Assembly (NCBI GenBank): GCA_008921705.1
Contig: VFFE01007101.1
Span: forward strand, 1,001,304-1,065,303
Direction of reading: 5' to 3'
Origin: Burhinus oedicnemus
Taxonomy: Eukaryota; Chordata; Aves; Charadriiformes; Burhinidae
DNA: 64,000 nt
The position numbers were made by a program, and so were the translations under genes. The notes below the pieces were generated by a model that was not told where the DNA came from, made no database searches, and was given only the letters and a program-made list of their open reading frames with translations. Positions within the stretch are counted from its first letter, which is position 1. Every line of letters starts with the position of its first letter. Of this stretch, positions 37,673-49,300 are shown piece after piece.

Positions 37673-40600
37673 TAGGCTCTGCAAAGTTTTTCATCAGTCT
37701 TGTAGCCCCTACACTAGGTTTTCTACCTTGCTGAGACAGAATGTTATTCATCTGCCTTTCTAATATTTTTCTCAAAGGATTTGACCACCTTTGTATTTTT
37801 TACCAAAGCTCAAATAGGTTCCTTGGCAGGCATTAATAATAGCTACTCAAGGGACATGAAGTCGAGAGTCTCATACAAGAGTACCATGCTCATTCAATGT
37901 TCATTTACAGACCAAAGAGTAAACAAATCCACAAAAGACACTCAGGGATGTACTTTCAGCCATGCTGGTGAAATACCGCAGACTCATCCTGGGAGATTTC
38001 AGCACTTATATTGGCAAGATCTCACATGAGAGGAAAGAAGTACTTTGAAAATAAGAAAATGCCTTTTGCCTAAGATTTTTTAAGTCCCTAAGTCTACAGG
38101 GACACATAAGATATAAAGCCATGTCCATGTTGAATCTCACAACCAGCCACAGTCCCATACACTTTGCTGTCTAGCTAACTAACTAGCAAGTTAACGGTTT
38201 AAGTTTCTGCAGGCAGCAAGCCAGACTCACAGCATTTGTCAGATCACAGTACGTTAAGGCTTATACTTAACCTGTCTGTGCTGCTGGTCAGGAGATGCTG
38301 CAGGTCTTCCTGAACTCAGTTTCAAGGGAATAGGCTAATTTCTTTAACTGATTCCTAACCTTAAAGTTGCCTTCCTAGGAGTAGTGAAGGAAAACCGTGC
38401 TTATGCCACACTTGCTTTGTTTATGGAGTCCTATTCAAGATCTCCACACAAAGTGAATTTGACAATACCAAAATTCCTCTGCCAATGAGATGGGGATGAT
38501 ATACCCTCTAGTCCTGCAAGGAGCCACAGAAGATCAATCCACCAGTAAGGATCAAACAGTTCATGCTGAATCCACACAAGGAAGGAGTTATACCACTGGG
38601 CAGGAAAAAGTTGCAAAACGTTTGCAGACATAGCTTGGTCCCTCCCGTGGTTGATGTCCATCATGGTCACCCAGACCAGTACAGACAACAAATGTTCCCC
38701 GGTTCCTGTCAGACAGCAACAACAGTGACTAATAGTTTCTATAAACCCCTGTAGACTAGAAAATTTTGGTTTATCAGACTGTCTTAGCACCAATCTGTGT
38801 CCCTTTGTTAGACGTGTTCCTGTCTGTACAATAGTGTGGCAATTTATTTGGACATGGAGCCATCAATGTCTAGGAGGGGAGTACAGGACACAACCACGTA
38901 GGCTGTTATGCGCCATCCTGGATGTCTTCCATTCTCCAGCAGCTTCCCAGAAAATGTCCCTGTCCTAACCCTCGAGTTATCAATGGCTTTGTGTATCTCA
39001 GAGATTTTCCATAGCTTCAGGATGAAGACCATTGTCAAAGCCTGTTTCACAGGTGAGAAGACACGTCTTGTCACAAGGGCTGCCAAGGCAGAACTTCCTC
39101 GCTGACTTGAGCAAGATATTTCACTGCATAAAAGCCTCTATGCCAAATAGAGGCCAAGAATAAGGTTTTGGCCATCCTGTTAGTGCACACAATTCTAAAA
39201 CAAACTGGGAGATACTTAGGGATTATAGCACAAAATCACATGCAAAACCTAAGAAAACAATGAGCTGTTTAATAGTGAAATGTCACTGCATATTTGAGAA
39301 CAATTCATAGTAAAGCTGTCATGAGCTGCTGCCAACTTATTTGTTTGATTCTATCAAGCTGTTACTGCAGCAAATGTGACCCTTATTTGCTTCTTTTTCA
39401 CATGTGGCATCTTGTTATAAACTTTGACCGAACTTCCAGAAAAACAGTTATTATCTTCAGTTATTTGTTGTGGCACAAAGGGCCCTGGCCCCCAGATGAG
39501 GATCTCCAGCCACTGCTCACTTGCAAATAAATACCAACTCAAACAACTTAAAGCTATTAAGGAGAAAGATGAAGTTTGCTTACTCTGCTCCAGGTACTTA
39601 CACTGCCTCTGTTCATTTCAAGAAATAACATTGCTACTCTACAGTTCAGAAGAGGTTGTAAATTAACCAGCACTGAACTGGATATATTCACAGTTACTAT
39701 TTGCCATTGCCAGCCACCTATAGATTTCCAATAAACAGGTCTCATTCATTGTGAAAATTAGATAATTGAAACTATCTGTTTGCTTCAAGGCTGTGGTCTC
39801 ACAGGTGACACTTGCATGTTGCCATGACAAGTAGGTGACAGCAGCTGTAATTCACTTCCATGATACTCTTTGCCCATTTTGTTTGTCAGTAATGAGAGCA
39901 TTTTACGAGATACAGGAGATTATCAGCCGGCTTCTGCCCACAGCTCTTCTGCCTGAGGAACACCCCTTTTTTCCTATTACCATCCCTATCTCAGTAGAGA
40001 TATTTAAAAATGATAAGAGAATGGAATCCAGTCAAAACCAGCAATCCCAAATCACTCTGTTATCTTTTTCACACTGCAGATTGCCAACTATCGATTATTA
40101 TGCAGGCTCTGAAGTAAATACATCTGAGCAAGAGGGAAACGTATAGCAAACACTGCCTAACAAATTTGCATGCAGCCCTTTCCATTGAACAGCAACATTT
40201 CTACTGAATTATTAATTGAATGTCTTTGCCTTTCTGATTAAAATTTTAGGGATAAAAATGAATATTTTGTGTTAGATTGTGCAGTAAGAGAGAAGAGGTA
40301 GAGAAAGTTTCAGCTTGTATAAAATATTTGCATGAAGTACAGTCCAGTGAGTTGTGTCTATCTCCAGTTTAAACAGAAAAAAACCCTTAGAAATGAGAAG
40401 CTTCCCACTCACAAAATCCGTCTTTATAATTTTCTCACCATTCTCTTCAGCCAGTGCTACAACATGTTAACTGACTCCTTGCTCAAGTGGAAGTCCGCTT
40501 AGCCATTATTGTTCAAAATCTGTATTCAACTGCATCACAAGGAAACGCCTCTCTTTGGGATGGATCTCTCACTTTGTGCTATGCTATTTTTTCCTATAAC

Positions 40601-43600
40601 AATCATGATCACCGGATTACATGCTTCTTAACTGAAAATTACTTAAATATATATAGTAGCAGATAACCTGATAGTTAAGGGAGACTGGATGGTCCATCAC
40701 CCATTTCCCAGATACAAAGCTATTCATGAGCCACTGTGCCTTGTCACCTGACAGACTACTGCTTGGATCTGTGTGAGGCAATTTATAAAATCTTCATTTA
40801 TTACTGTTTACATATGAAGTCGCTTTTCTATTTCATGAAATAATGTGGAGGTATCAGACATTATTTAATCTGCATGTCATTATCTTCAAAACTTTGATTC
40901 AAGAAGGTTTAAAAAGCTGGCTCCATGGAGGGGAGTTCTCAATTCTCATTTATATAGAACCAGAACATACCAAAACTGCCCTATTTTACCCTCTGTCATC
41001 ATTTTATTATTCTTAGCTACAAAAATACATCTGCGGGTTTTCTACAAAAAACTGAAAACAAAGCTAGCCAGGAATTTTAAAGGAAGCCTCTTCTTTTGAT
41101 TTAATGCATGAATTGCTGGCAGCTGGACATGCCTTGCACTTGGAAACCAGGAGGCAAAAGAAACTGGTTTGTGTTTCTGCGCTGCCTGAGTTAGGGGCAA
41201 GGAGTTACTCCCAGATCTCCCCTGTCACTGGCATCTTCACTGTTGCACCAGAGCTGGTGTCTCCTCTTGGGGAGGAGGACTCTGAACACAACCATTCATT
41301 TGGCCACAGGGACACCAGCTCACCTTCAAAAGAGAAAACATGCCTCAAATCCTTCCTGGTGAACAACACACACAAGGTGGAACAGCTATGAGCAAAGATG
41401 TGGGAGACCCTCAAGACGTCCCCAGGGATGCACACTCACAAGACCTGAATGAGGGCGAGCTGAAGGCTGTACTCACCAGGAAACCGAGAGGATTTGGAGC
41501 CTTTTCTCACATCCTCAGCAAGCTCCATAACCACACAGCTAACAGATACACTGGACTGGGCGTCTGTCTCAATCATTTTTCATGTAAAGGAGAGTTTCAT
41601 CTCCATGCAGAAATTTTTCCAAAATAATCATATTCTCTCAAACTTCTGTTTCTTTAAAACCATTTTTCTCTTGCTGAGAAAACCTGTTTGAACCTAAGAG
41701 CTCTGTCTGGCTATTGTTTAAGTAAATGTCTGGTGGGTTCCCAAAATCATAGCTTTTGCTCTGCTCTTGTTAGATAAACTGACCTCTGCAGGAAGAACGT
41801 GCCAAAGCGAAGTAAGAAAGAGGCAGCAGCAAGTGTGGGGCAGAGTGAATTTTGTCACTTCTCCTTGCTGCAGAGGCATCCCTAAAAACAGTCCATTTCC
41901 ACTGCATTCAGACATACAGAATTTTGTGTAATCTGTGTTAATAAACATGGCTACTCCAAAGGAATACTTGACCCATATTATTAATTCTTCTCCCAAAGGC
42001 TGAGAATAAGTGAGAGTAACACTGGCAACTGCCCAAGCTAAAAGGGCAATATCACTCAAGAGATATCATCGTCAGATATAGTGGGAACATTTGACTAAGT
42101 AACTCAGAAGCATCAAGATCTCTGCCTTTAAAATTACACTATACTTCATACATAATTTCAAGCCATGTTCTGCATCGTTCATTTCATGATCAAAAATGAT
42201 ATTTTTACTCTTAACAATATTTAAACTATGATGTACCTGCAGGGAAATACATGATTTCTCTGCAAGAGAACACTTCAAATATTGAAATTGGCAAGCCCTT
42301 TATCCATAAGCCATAAGAGATTCGTTGCACTTGTTAAAACTGAAATATGCAGTACTGAAAAAGAAGGATATAATTATAATTTATGGAGAGTGTATTCAGT
42401 AAACAGTTTGATTCAAGTCATTTGTATGTGCTGCTTTAAATAACCATCCTTCTGCATGAAAAACTCTGAGTTCAAACAGAAGAAATGAAGAACTGGAATT
42501 CAAGTTGGTGTTTTATTCCATACAATGACCATTCAAATAGAAAAATCTCTACTGATTACATTCATTTATGGGCCTTGGTAAGGATAAGAAACTATTTTAG
42601 CTAATTTATGAAGATTAGAATAGTCATGACTTATAGGAAACAATTTATATAAGCAGTTCTAAAATATACTTTTAGATCAGGAAAGAGCTAAAATTCTGGC
42701 AGTGGCTGCATTAGCAAAGAGAAGACACAATAGTATTGATTAAAATTTGCATAATATCTGCTTAATTAAAAAAGCAGTGTTATATATTGCAGCCAATAGA
42801 TTAATCCACTTTTCAACCACTTTTAAAAGAATAACGTAATTCTAGATCAGAAATATTTTTTCCTCCAAGCAATTTGCCAAATAAGGGGCTAAAATGTAAA
42901 ATATTTTTTCCATTAGTTTTAGGTAATTGAAATGCAAAGTGCTAAGCACTTAATCTTTCCAGGCAGGAAAAGCTGCCTGCTGTCAGATTTTATTAAGTCT
43001 TTTTGCTGTTCTTTGTATAGTCAATAACAAGTGTCTAAACCCAGGAAATGATGTAGAGGTAGTGTTCAAAGGTAAGGATATGATAAGGTGGTGTTTGCAT
43101 TCAGGATAATATGAAAAAGTCCAACATGTACGCAGGAAGATTTTTCTCCATGTCAACTAATTAGCATGTTTATTGGAAGCATTAATTATTCTGACAACCA
43201 CAGGATTGTGAAGTGTGTTAACTCCTCACATGCTCCCTTCCTACATGCCTTTCCAGGCAGACTGTTTACATGCCAACCATCACAGGTAGATTTCCATATC
43301 TTAATAAAGCTAAAAGAAACATTTCTTTCCAATTCTAGCATATGTTAGGAAGTAAAAAAATAAATTCTACCATGAATAAGTAAGTTTCAAAACAAACCAA
43401 AGACAAATACAGTTTTGATAAAAATTAGAAAATCCTTGACACCGTCACAGAGGTGGCCTTCCATTTAAGCATATGGTGCTATCTGAACATCAGGATGATT
43501 GATCAGACTTAAACCTACAGCTGGAAAAACAAGTAAGAGTATACAAGATCCCAATATTAAAGTAGCCACCAAAGACAGGCACACAGCCATGCCCTAGTTG

Positions 43601-44259
43601 CTCTTGATGAACAATTGCCATATAAACAATGCAGCCTCCTGATGTGTCCCAAAATGCAGTTCCTGGTAGCCCAAAATAGGAAATTCCACTTGCAGTCTAA
43701 TACGTCTGCTTCCTGTTACTCCCTCACAGAGATGGGCTCCAGTAGCATCTTCTGTACTTTGGCTCTGGAGCTGGAACCTGCTTTATGCAAGAGCCTCCTG
43801 CCAAAAGCCACCACATAGCGCACTGGGACTGCTGAAAGTGCTAGAGAGAGTTTGGGACCTGATGCCTCACCAAAAAAAAAAAAAAGAAATCCTGAATAGA
43901 TAAATAAAAGCATTGGCAGGTTTGATCATTCAGTCCTATGTGCAACACTAAATAAGAGTTTGGTGTTTTATCTGTTCATAAATGAAGTTAATCTACAGGC
44001 AACATGGCTCCTTAGAGCAACAACTACATTACTAGGACCATGCTTTCCCACTAGCTTCTTCCACCGTGTCACTCCTGCTCACATCTAAATTTTTAGGGCC
44101 AAATAGTAATTTTCACTGTGCCCAAAATCACTGTGTGGAACACCATTTTCCAGCCTCAGCCTCACAAAGCCCTTCCCCACAGAAGATAAAAGGGGGTTGT
44201 TTTTATTTTAATCTTTGTAGCGTGCCAGTGCACAGCTTTTTGGCAGCAACACAAATATG
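37673..44259. other. Non-coding background, no gene seen
   Basis: Minus-strand frames of 120 codons (38431-38793) and 80 codons (38844-39086) lie close together in moderately GC-rich sequence but are not recognisable as any protein. Plus frames of 103 codons (39835-40146) and 95 codons (41104-41391, 41340-41627) are likewise anonymous. A stretch at 42,720-42,950 holds a POU octamer-like ATTTGCAT (42745-42752) and TTAATTAA (42762-42769). No mobile element was recognised. Confidence 0.5.
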
Positions 44260-44490
44260 CCCTATTTTCTCCTATCTTTCTTTTTTCCCATTATTTTCTT
44301 TCCACTTTCTTTGCAATTTTTCTTTCTCTCATTTCCTCTAGTGTTATTTTCCTTGTCTGCCTTTCTTGTGCTTTAAGCTTCCTATTCCCAGTTCTATTTA
44401 CACCCATATCTGAGTCGATCTTTCTTTCCTGACTTGTCCTCACTTTCCCTTGCTGCTTCTCTCATCTCCAACTTTTCATTTCACCGTCAT
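44260..44490 (+). repeat. Pyrimidine-rich low-complexity block
   Basis: About 230 bases on the plus strand are dominated by C and T, with TTTCTTTC, TTCCTCT, CTTTCCTG and CTTCTCTCATC-type runs and few purines. No exact repeat unit persists. It could be a decayed CT microsatellite. The 91-codon open frame that covers its first part is a by-product of the composition. Confidence 0.7.
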
Positions 44491-47400
44491 CTCTGAATTG
44501 AGGCCTTTCAGCATCCATTTCACACATTCTCCTTCTGCTACATACATGCATAAAAGTATCTGTTACTGACATGAATGCATATGCAATGACAATTGGGTGT
44601 TTATTAATAGATTGCAGTTGCTGAGCTCTGATTGAGGCTTTTTTACATCCCACTAAATGGTTTTCTAAAGATTTCCTGTTACTGCTGTTGTCTACATTAC
44701 AGACCAGCAAGACAAGGACATTTGTCTGCATACACTTTGAAAAACCTCAAATCTAGGGCCACCATGTACCCTTTTCCTTTTCTCAGGTCAGCTTCTCCTG
44801 GTTTCCTCTTCCTCTGAAAAACTAAACCGACACAGATCTAATTACCAGTATCTCAGACCATCATTAGCAAAGTAGACAGAGAGTGAATTGAGTATCACTT
44901 CAGGGAGACCATTACTTGAACAATCCCACAAAGCTTTTTAATATACCTTTCATTAAACTGCACCCCCAAGCATTTTGCAAAAACTCAATAATACACGTGT
45001 GAGGCTGAATAATTTGGGGTAAGAAGAAGGAATTTAAGAATCTACATAGAAAGTAAAGAAACTAAGTCAAAATAAAATCCAAAGAACAGTGAAGTGACTG
45101 TGGATGAGTTGATGATGGTGGCTGCATGCAGATCTGAGCTCACCCTGCTGATATTGAACTGATATAAGAAACATATCTGTCATGACACAGAAACAAGTCT
45201 GTCATGGACGCACTGGTCTGTAGAAAGGTATAGAGAGAGCACATCTTGAAAACCCAAAGCTTGCTTTACAACTGGGGTATTTCAAGGAACAAATAAAAAG
45301 CGATGTTGCTTTTACTCCTCCAGTGATGAGCACATCTGCACCACTCATGGGAAAGGACGAAACAGTGTAAGCAATAGGAGCAAAAGACAGTTTGGGGGAC
45401 CCAGTACTCATCTAGAGGAAATCTCAGCAAGCAGCCAGTCTGCTCCTACTGCTACTCAGGCTGAGATAGGAAAGTTTCTATCAAGAAATAAAATCTGAGA
45501 GAGCTGTTAATGGACTGCACATCTCTGCACTTCAAGGCAGCTCCTGGCCTGGTGTGACATGAACAGGACTCCAGTTACTTCATTCATTTTCTGTAAAAAG
45601 TTGCAAATTTCTGATTTTGTAACTATTTACGGGTGTAGGGATGCAGATAACTACAGTTCAAAAATCCATTAGAGACTCATCTGTCTTTTTAGGCGTACCA
45701 AAATCTACAACCCTGATATTAAATAAACTAGTGTCACATACTAAATACAGCATTAAGTATGACATTGTATGGTTTCCAGACATCTTCCAGTCACACTTCT
45801 GTGTAGTAGCAAAAACAGTCCAAAAGAAAAAAATAACAAAAAGAACTGTGATTTTAAAAAAAAAAAGAGGAACAAAGATAAAGAAGAAAAGAACAAGACT
45901 CATAGAATAACAAACTGAGCGCTGCTGATAGATTTCTTACTTATTATGACAATTAAGTTAATTTATTCTTAGCACTAAAATATACCTTTTGGATGAGATA
46001 ACTGAAGTTGGCTACAAAACTGGTTCTCTGCCGTGGGAAGGAAAGGGGATCCAAGCCAACAATGAAGATCTTCAGCCAAAATACTATTTCACAAAAGACT
46101 AGAAAAATCAAAGGGTAACATAAATTGCTGAAAAAATTATTAGCTTGATATTTAAAAGTGCTGAGTGTCTGCAAGTCCCATTTAAGTCACAGGGAGCTGA
46201 AGGCATTGACAGCCTTTGTAAATTAGGCTGGAAAAGTGGCAGGACCAATAACTAGCCAGGTTTACCAAACAGATTTCAGAAGCTAATGATGTGAAATTAA
46301 GAGTTCTCACTGAGTCTAGTTGTTAAAAAAAAAATAAAGTTTAAGAAGAAAGCTTTCAGAATTCATGATGCAAACATTTACCAATTTACTTTTTGTGTTT
46401 TCTTTTAAAGAAGGCTCATTTTCTCTGTCATGTTTCTGATAAGAATACATTTCAGTGGCAAGTATAGGATTATAAGCAAACCTGTACTAACAAATCAGTA
46501 TTCAAGGCATAGGAATTTTGCTAAGAATATATGTATGTCAGAGCTTGCCTCAGTGATCTTTTAGCTTTGTTTTTTTCAAGAATATACTGAAAATCAAGAG
46601 GAAAAAATCTTCAAATCCTTTGACACTGACATGTTTAGGCTTACAAATGGTACAGAGAGAGCAGAACACGCCGATCCGTTATTCTCATCTTTCCCAAACC
46701 AGAAAACAATATCAAAGAATTTCAGTTGTCTCGGGAATAAAGGACTGGAGGGTAACATCTAGTATTTCTTTGTTTAAGTTTAGGATGTTTTAGTAGCAGC
46801 CTTCATAAAAAGTGTTTAAAACTGGAGTGATAGTGGCCATATTGACTTTTTAAGAAATACGTACAGGTCTTTTGGGGGGCTAAGAGGGAATTTTTTATCA
46901 TTATGTGAGCAATTCTCCTCTTTGGCAGGTAGGAGGGAAGTGTTTCTAAGATGAAGTCTTCAGCTGGCAAGAACTACCTTAGCCTGTGAATATGCATATT
47001 CTCAAAACTAATATGGTTTTACCCTCAGGATTTTCCATAAGGTGCTCTTCTGAGACCAGCAATTTCCTTTCCAGCAAGTCTGTTCATTTTTAAATTAACT
47101 TGATTGGATTGCGGTCTCTCAATTTCCTTCAAAAGAACCACAAAGTTTTGTCATGTGCTTTCTTCTCCTCAGAAGAAAAGCAAATGGACTCACTGGAGTC
47201 CGGTCAGAGTCTCTGTTCGATCAAACCTTGGACCAGAGGAAGGTCCCGTAACTTGAGATGTGTTCACGCCTGCTCTGGAGGGGCTTGATCAGCCCACCCA
47301 AGTATCAGTATTTCCACCAGAAATACTTCGCTCTTGCTCAGCGCCCTCCTACAACTGCCAGCAGTAGCAGGAAAAGACCAGAAGAAATTTATTCATCCCC

Positions 47401-47559
47401 AGGAAAAATTTATGTTTCCTCACCCAATTAGTATTCCCTGCAGCATATCAGTGATGTGCTGGCCAATAGCTGAATAACAATTCCCTCCATTTGCAGGAGC
47501 TGAGGTCAACAGGGTGGCAAGGAGAGGAAAGCCAATTTTGGAAAATCTTTCAAATATAA
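44491..47559. other. Non-coding background, no gene seen
   Basis: This interval is AT-rich, with an A-rich patch at about 45820-45895. No frame above about 90 codons and no repeat family was recognised. Confidence 0.6.
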
Positions 47560-49300
47560 TTGTCTGCTAGAGCACATGTCAGAGGAGGGAGTTGCCCCAC
47601 ACGGCCGACGGGCAGGGACTGGCCCATAGGGATGACGCATATGCCCAGAGCCCGCTTCTCCTCAGGGCTGCAGGCAAAGAGGGGGATTAAGGTAGTTTTG
47701 GCTTTGCTCCTTGCTGCCCTTTTTCATGGGAGATCCATGGCATCTTCGCCATAGCCTGTGAGTAACCCTGCAGGCATCCACTACACATTTCAGGCCTCCT
47801 GCCTCCTGGTTGTCTGCCTCATTGCTAACCCAGCACAAGCAAGTAGACTCTGCTCACGGCGTCTGGGCCCTGTTTCTGTCGTGCCCTGGGAGAAATGCCA
47901 GCGTCCCTGTGTCCCCTGCCCAACGCTCTGCCACCCAGAGCAGAGATGTAAATGGGCAGCCATCAGCAACACCAGAAGAGGTTCCACTTGTCCATCCTAA
48001 TCAGAAGATGGTTTATACAGAGATAGAAGCAATCCTAGGTGCTGGTTCATGTAACAGATGAAATCAGTACTGCTAACACCACCTACAAAATGCCATTTCC
48101 TCAGTTCAGCTGAGTGCATAAGCCAGATCGCCCCAGAAGCAGCTGGAACAGCCATGGCATCTCTCACCGTCAGAGGTACCTCCAGTCCAAAGATGTTCTG
48201 AAGTCTGGAGAAGTCATGGATGCTCTCCTGACACCACCCACAAGAAGCAGCACAAAACTTGATATGATTGCTCCGGTCCAGCAGCCAAGCAACCTGCTCC
48301 CCAGGTGTCCTCTGGGAAATCAGCCCGTTGGGCTTAGGGTAATTTTCTACCAGGTGGTACCATCCAAAGTACTTGAATAAGTCTTTGCACCCAGACCATA
48401 ATGTTTTCACTTCTATGGACATCTCTCAGTGAACACAGTTTTGTGAAGAAAATCATAAACGGCTGAAATCTTTGGGCACATTGAAGTAACAGTGAAGAAT
48501 TTCCATGTTCTCTGAAATGAAATCCTAGGTAACTGCTTTGAAAATTGTTGCAGTCTTAGGAACAGTGAAAAATGATTTTAGGAGTATTCATCAGGAAGAC
48601 TAAATATGTTCAATTTCTTTAATGACACAAAGGCCACTGCAAATGGTTGCGTGTTTTGTCATGGAATACGCTTTGAAAAGATCTGACTACTGAGATGCCA
48701 TTAAATTAGAACTACTGTTGAAAAGTGTCTCAAATTGCCCTATTTTTTAGTAAGAAGAAAAAAATGTTTTTGTTCTTTCCTGTAATTTGTCATAGCCACA
48801 CAAATCTATTACATGTCTTGACACTTTTTTTGAAGAGTAATTTCTGAGAGAACTCATAAGAGAAAGATGAATCCACGTTTCAAGATACAAAGAGACATCT
48901 CACTGAAATAATGTGCGGATCAGCAGCAGCACCCACACAACAAAGTGGACGTTTTCTCTCCTTCTATAGAAAAGATCTGTATCACTTTTGCTATGTTTTC
49001 CATTCCTGGAGCCCTTGGAAGAACCCATCAGGGGACAGGAGGATTTGCTGCTACCAGCCACAGCTTTCCAGAAAGCCTGTCCTACCCTGTGTGTGTCATC
49101 CAGCTCCCCGATACTATGGGAGCCAACCTCAGGAGGAAGAGACGAGGCAGCCTCTGGTACAAGATGCCACTATTTTTCAGAAATTACTCTCTGTCTGCAG
49201 AAAATCCCAGGAAAATGAAAACTGAATCACTTCTGGACCAACAGACTAGAAATCTTCACCTTCAGTGAAGTGGTGCCGGACATCCATGCTGATGATTTCA
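47560..49300. other. GC-richer, ORF-dense block, no gene recognised
   Basis: Compared with its flanks this interval is richer in G and C and has open frames in several phases. They are 64-83 codons at 47560-48061 (plus), 141 codons at 47997-48422 (minus), 88 codons at 48114-48380 (plus, overlapping) and three overlapping plus frames of 76-107 codons at 48911-49268. The 141-codon minus frame has protein-like composition (several Trp and Cys, no low complexity) but no motif or family that I can name. No splice-flanked exon, polyadenylation signal or promoter stands out. A decayed gene, retrocopy or old retroviral segment cannot be excluded; chance ORFs in a low-stop region are the simplest reading. 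Confidence 0.4.

Noticed and set aside
45641..45910. Lys-rich 89-codon plus ORF and its Phe-rich antisense
   Set aside because: Both reflect the A-rich patch at 45820-45895 and have no coding character.
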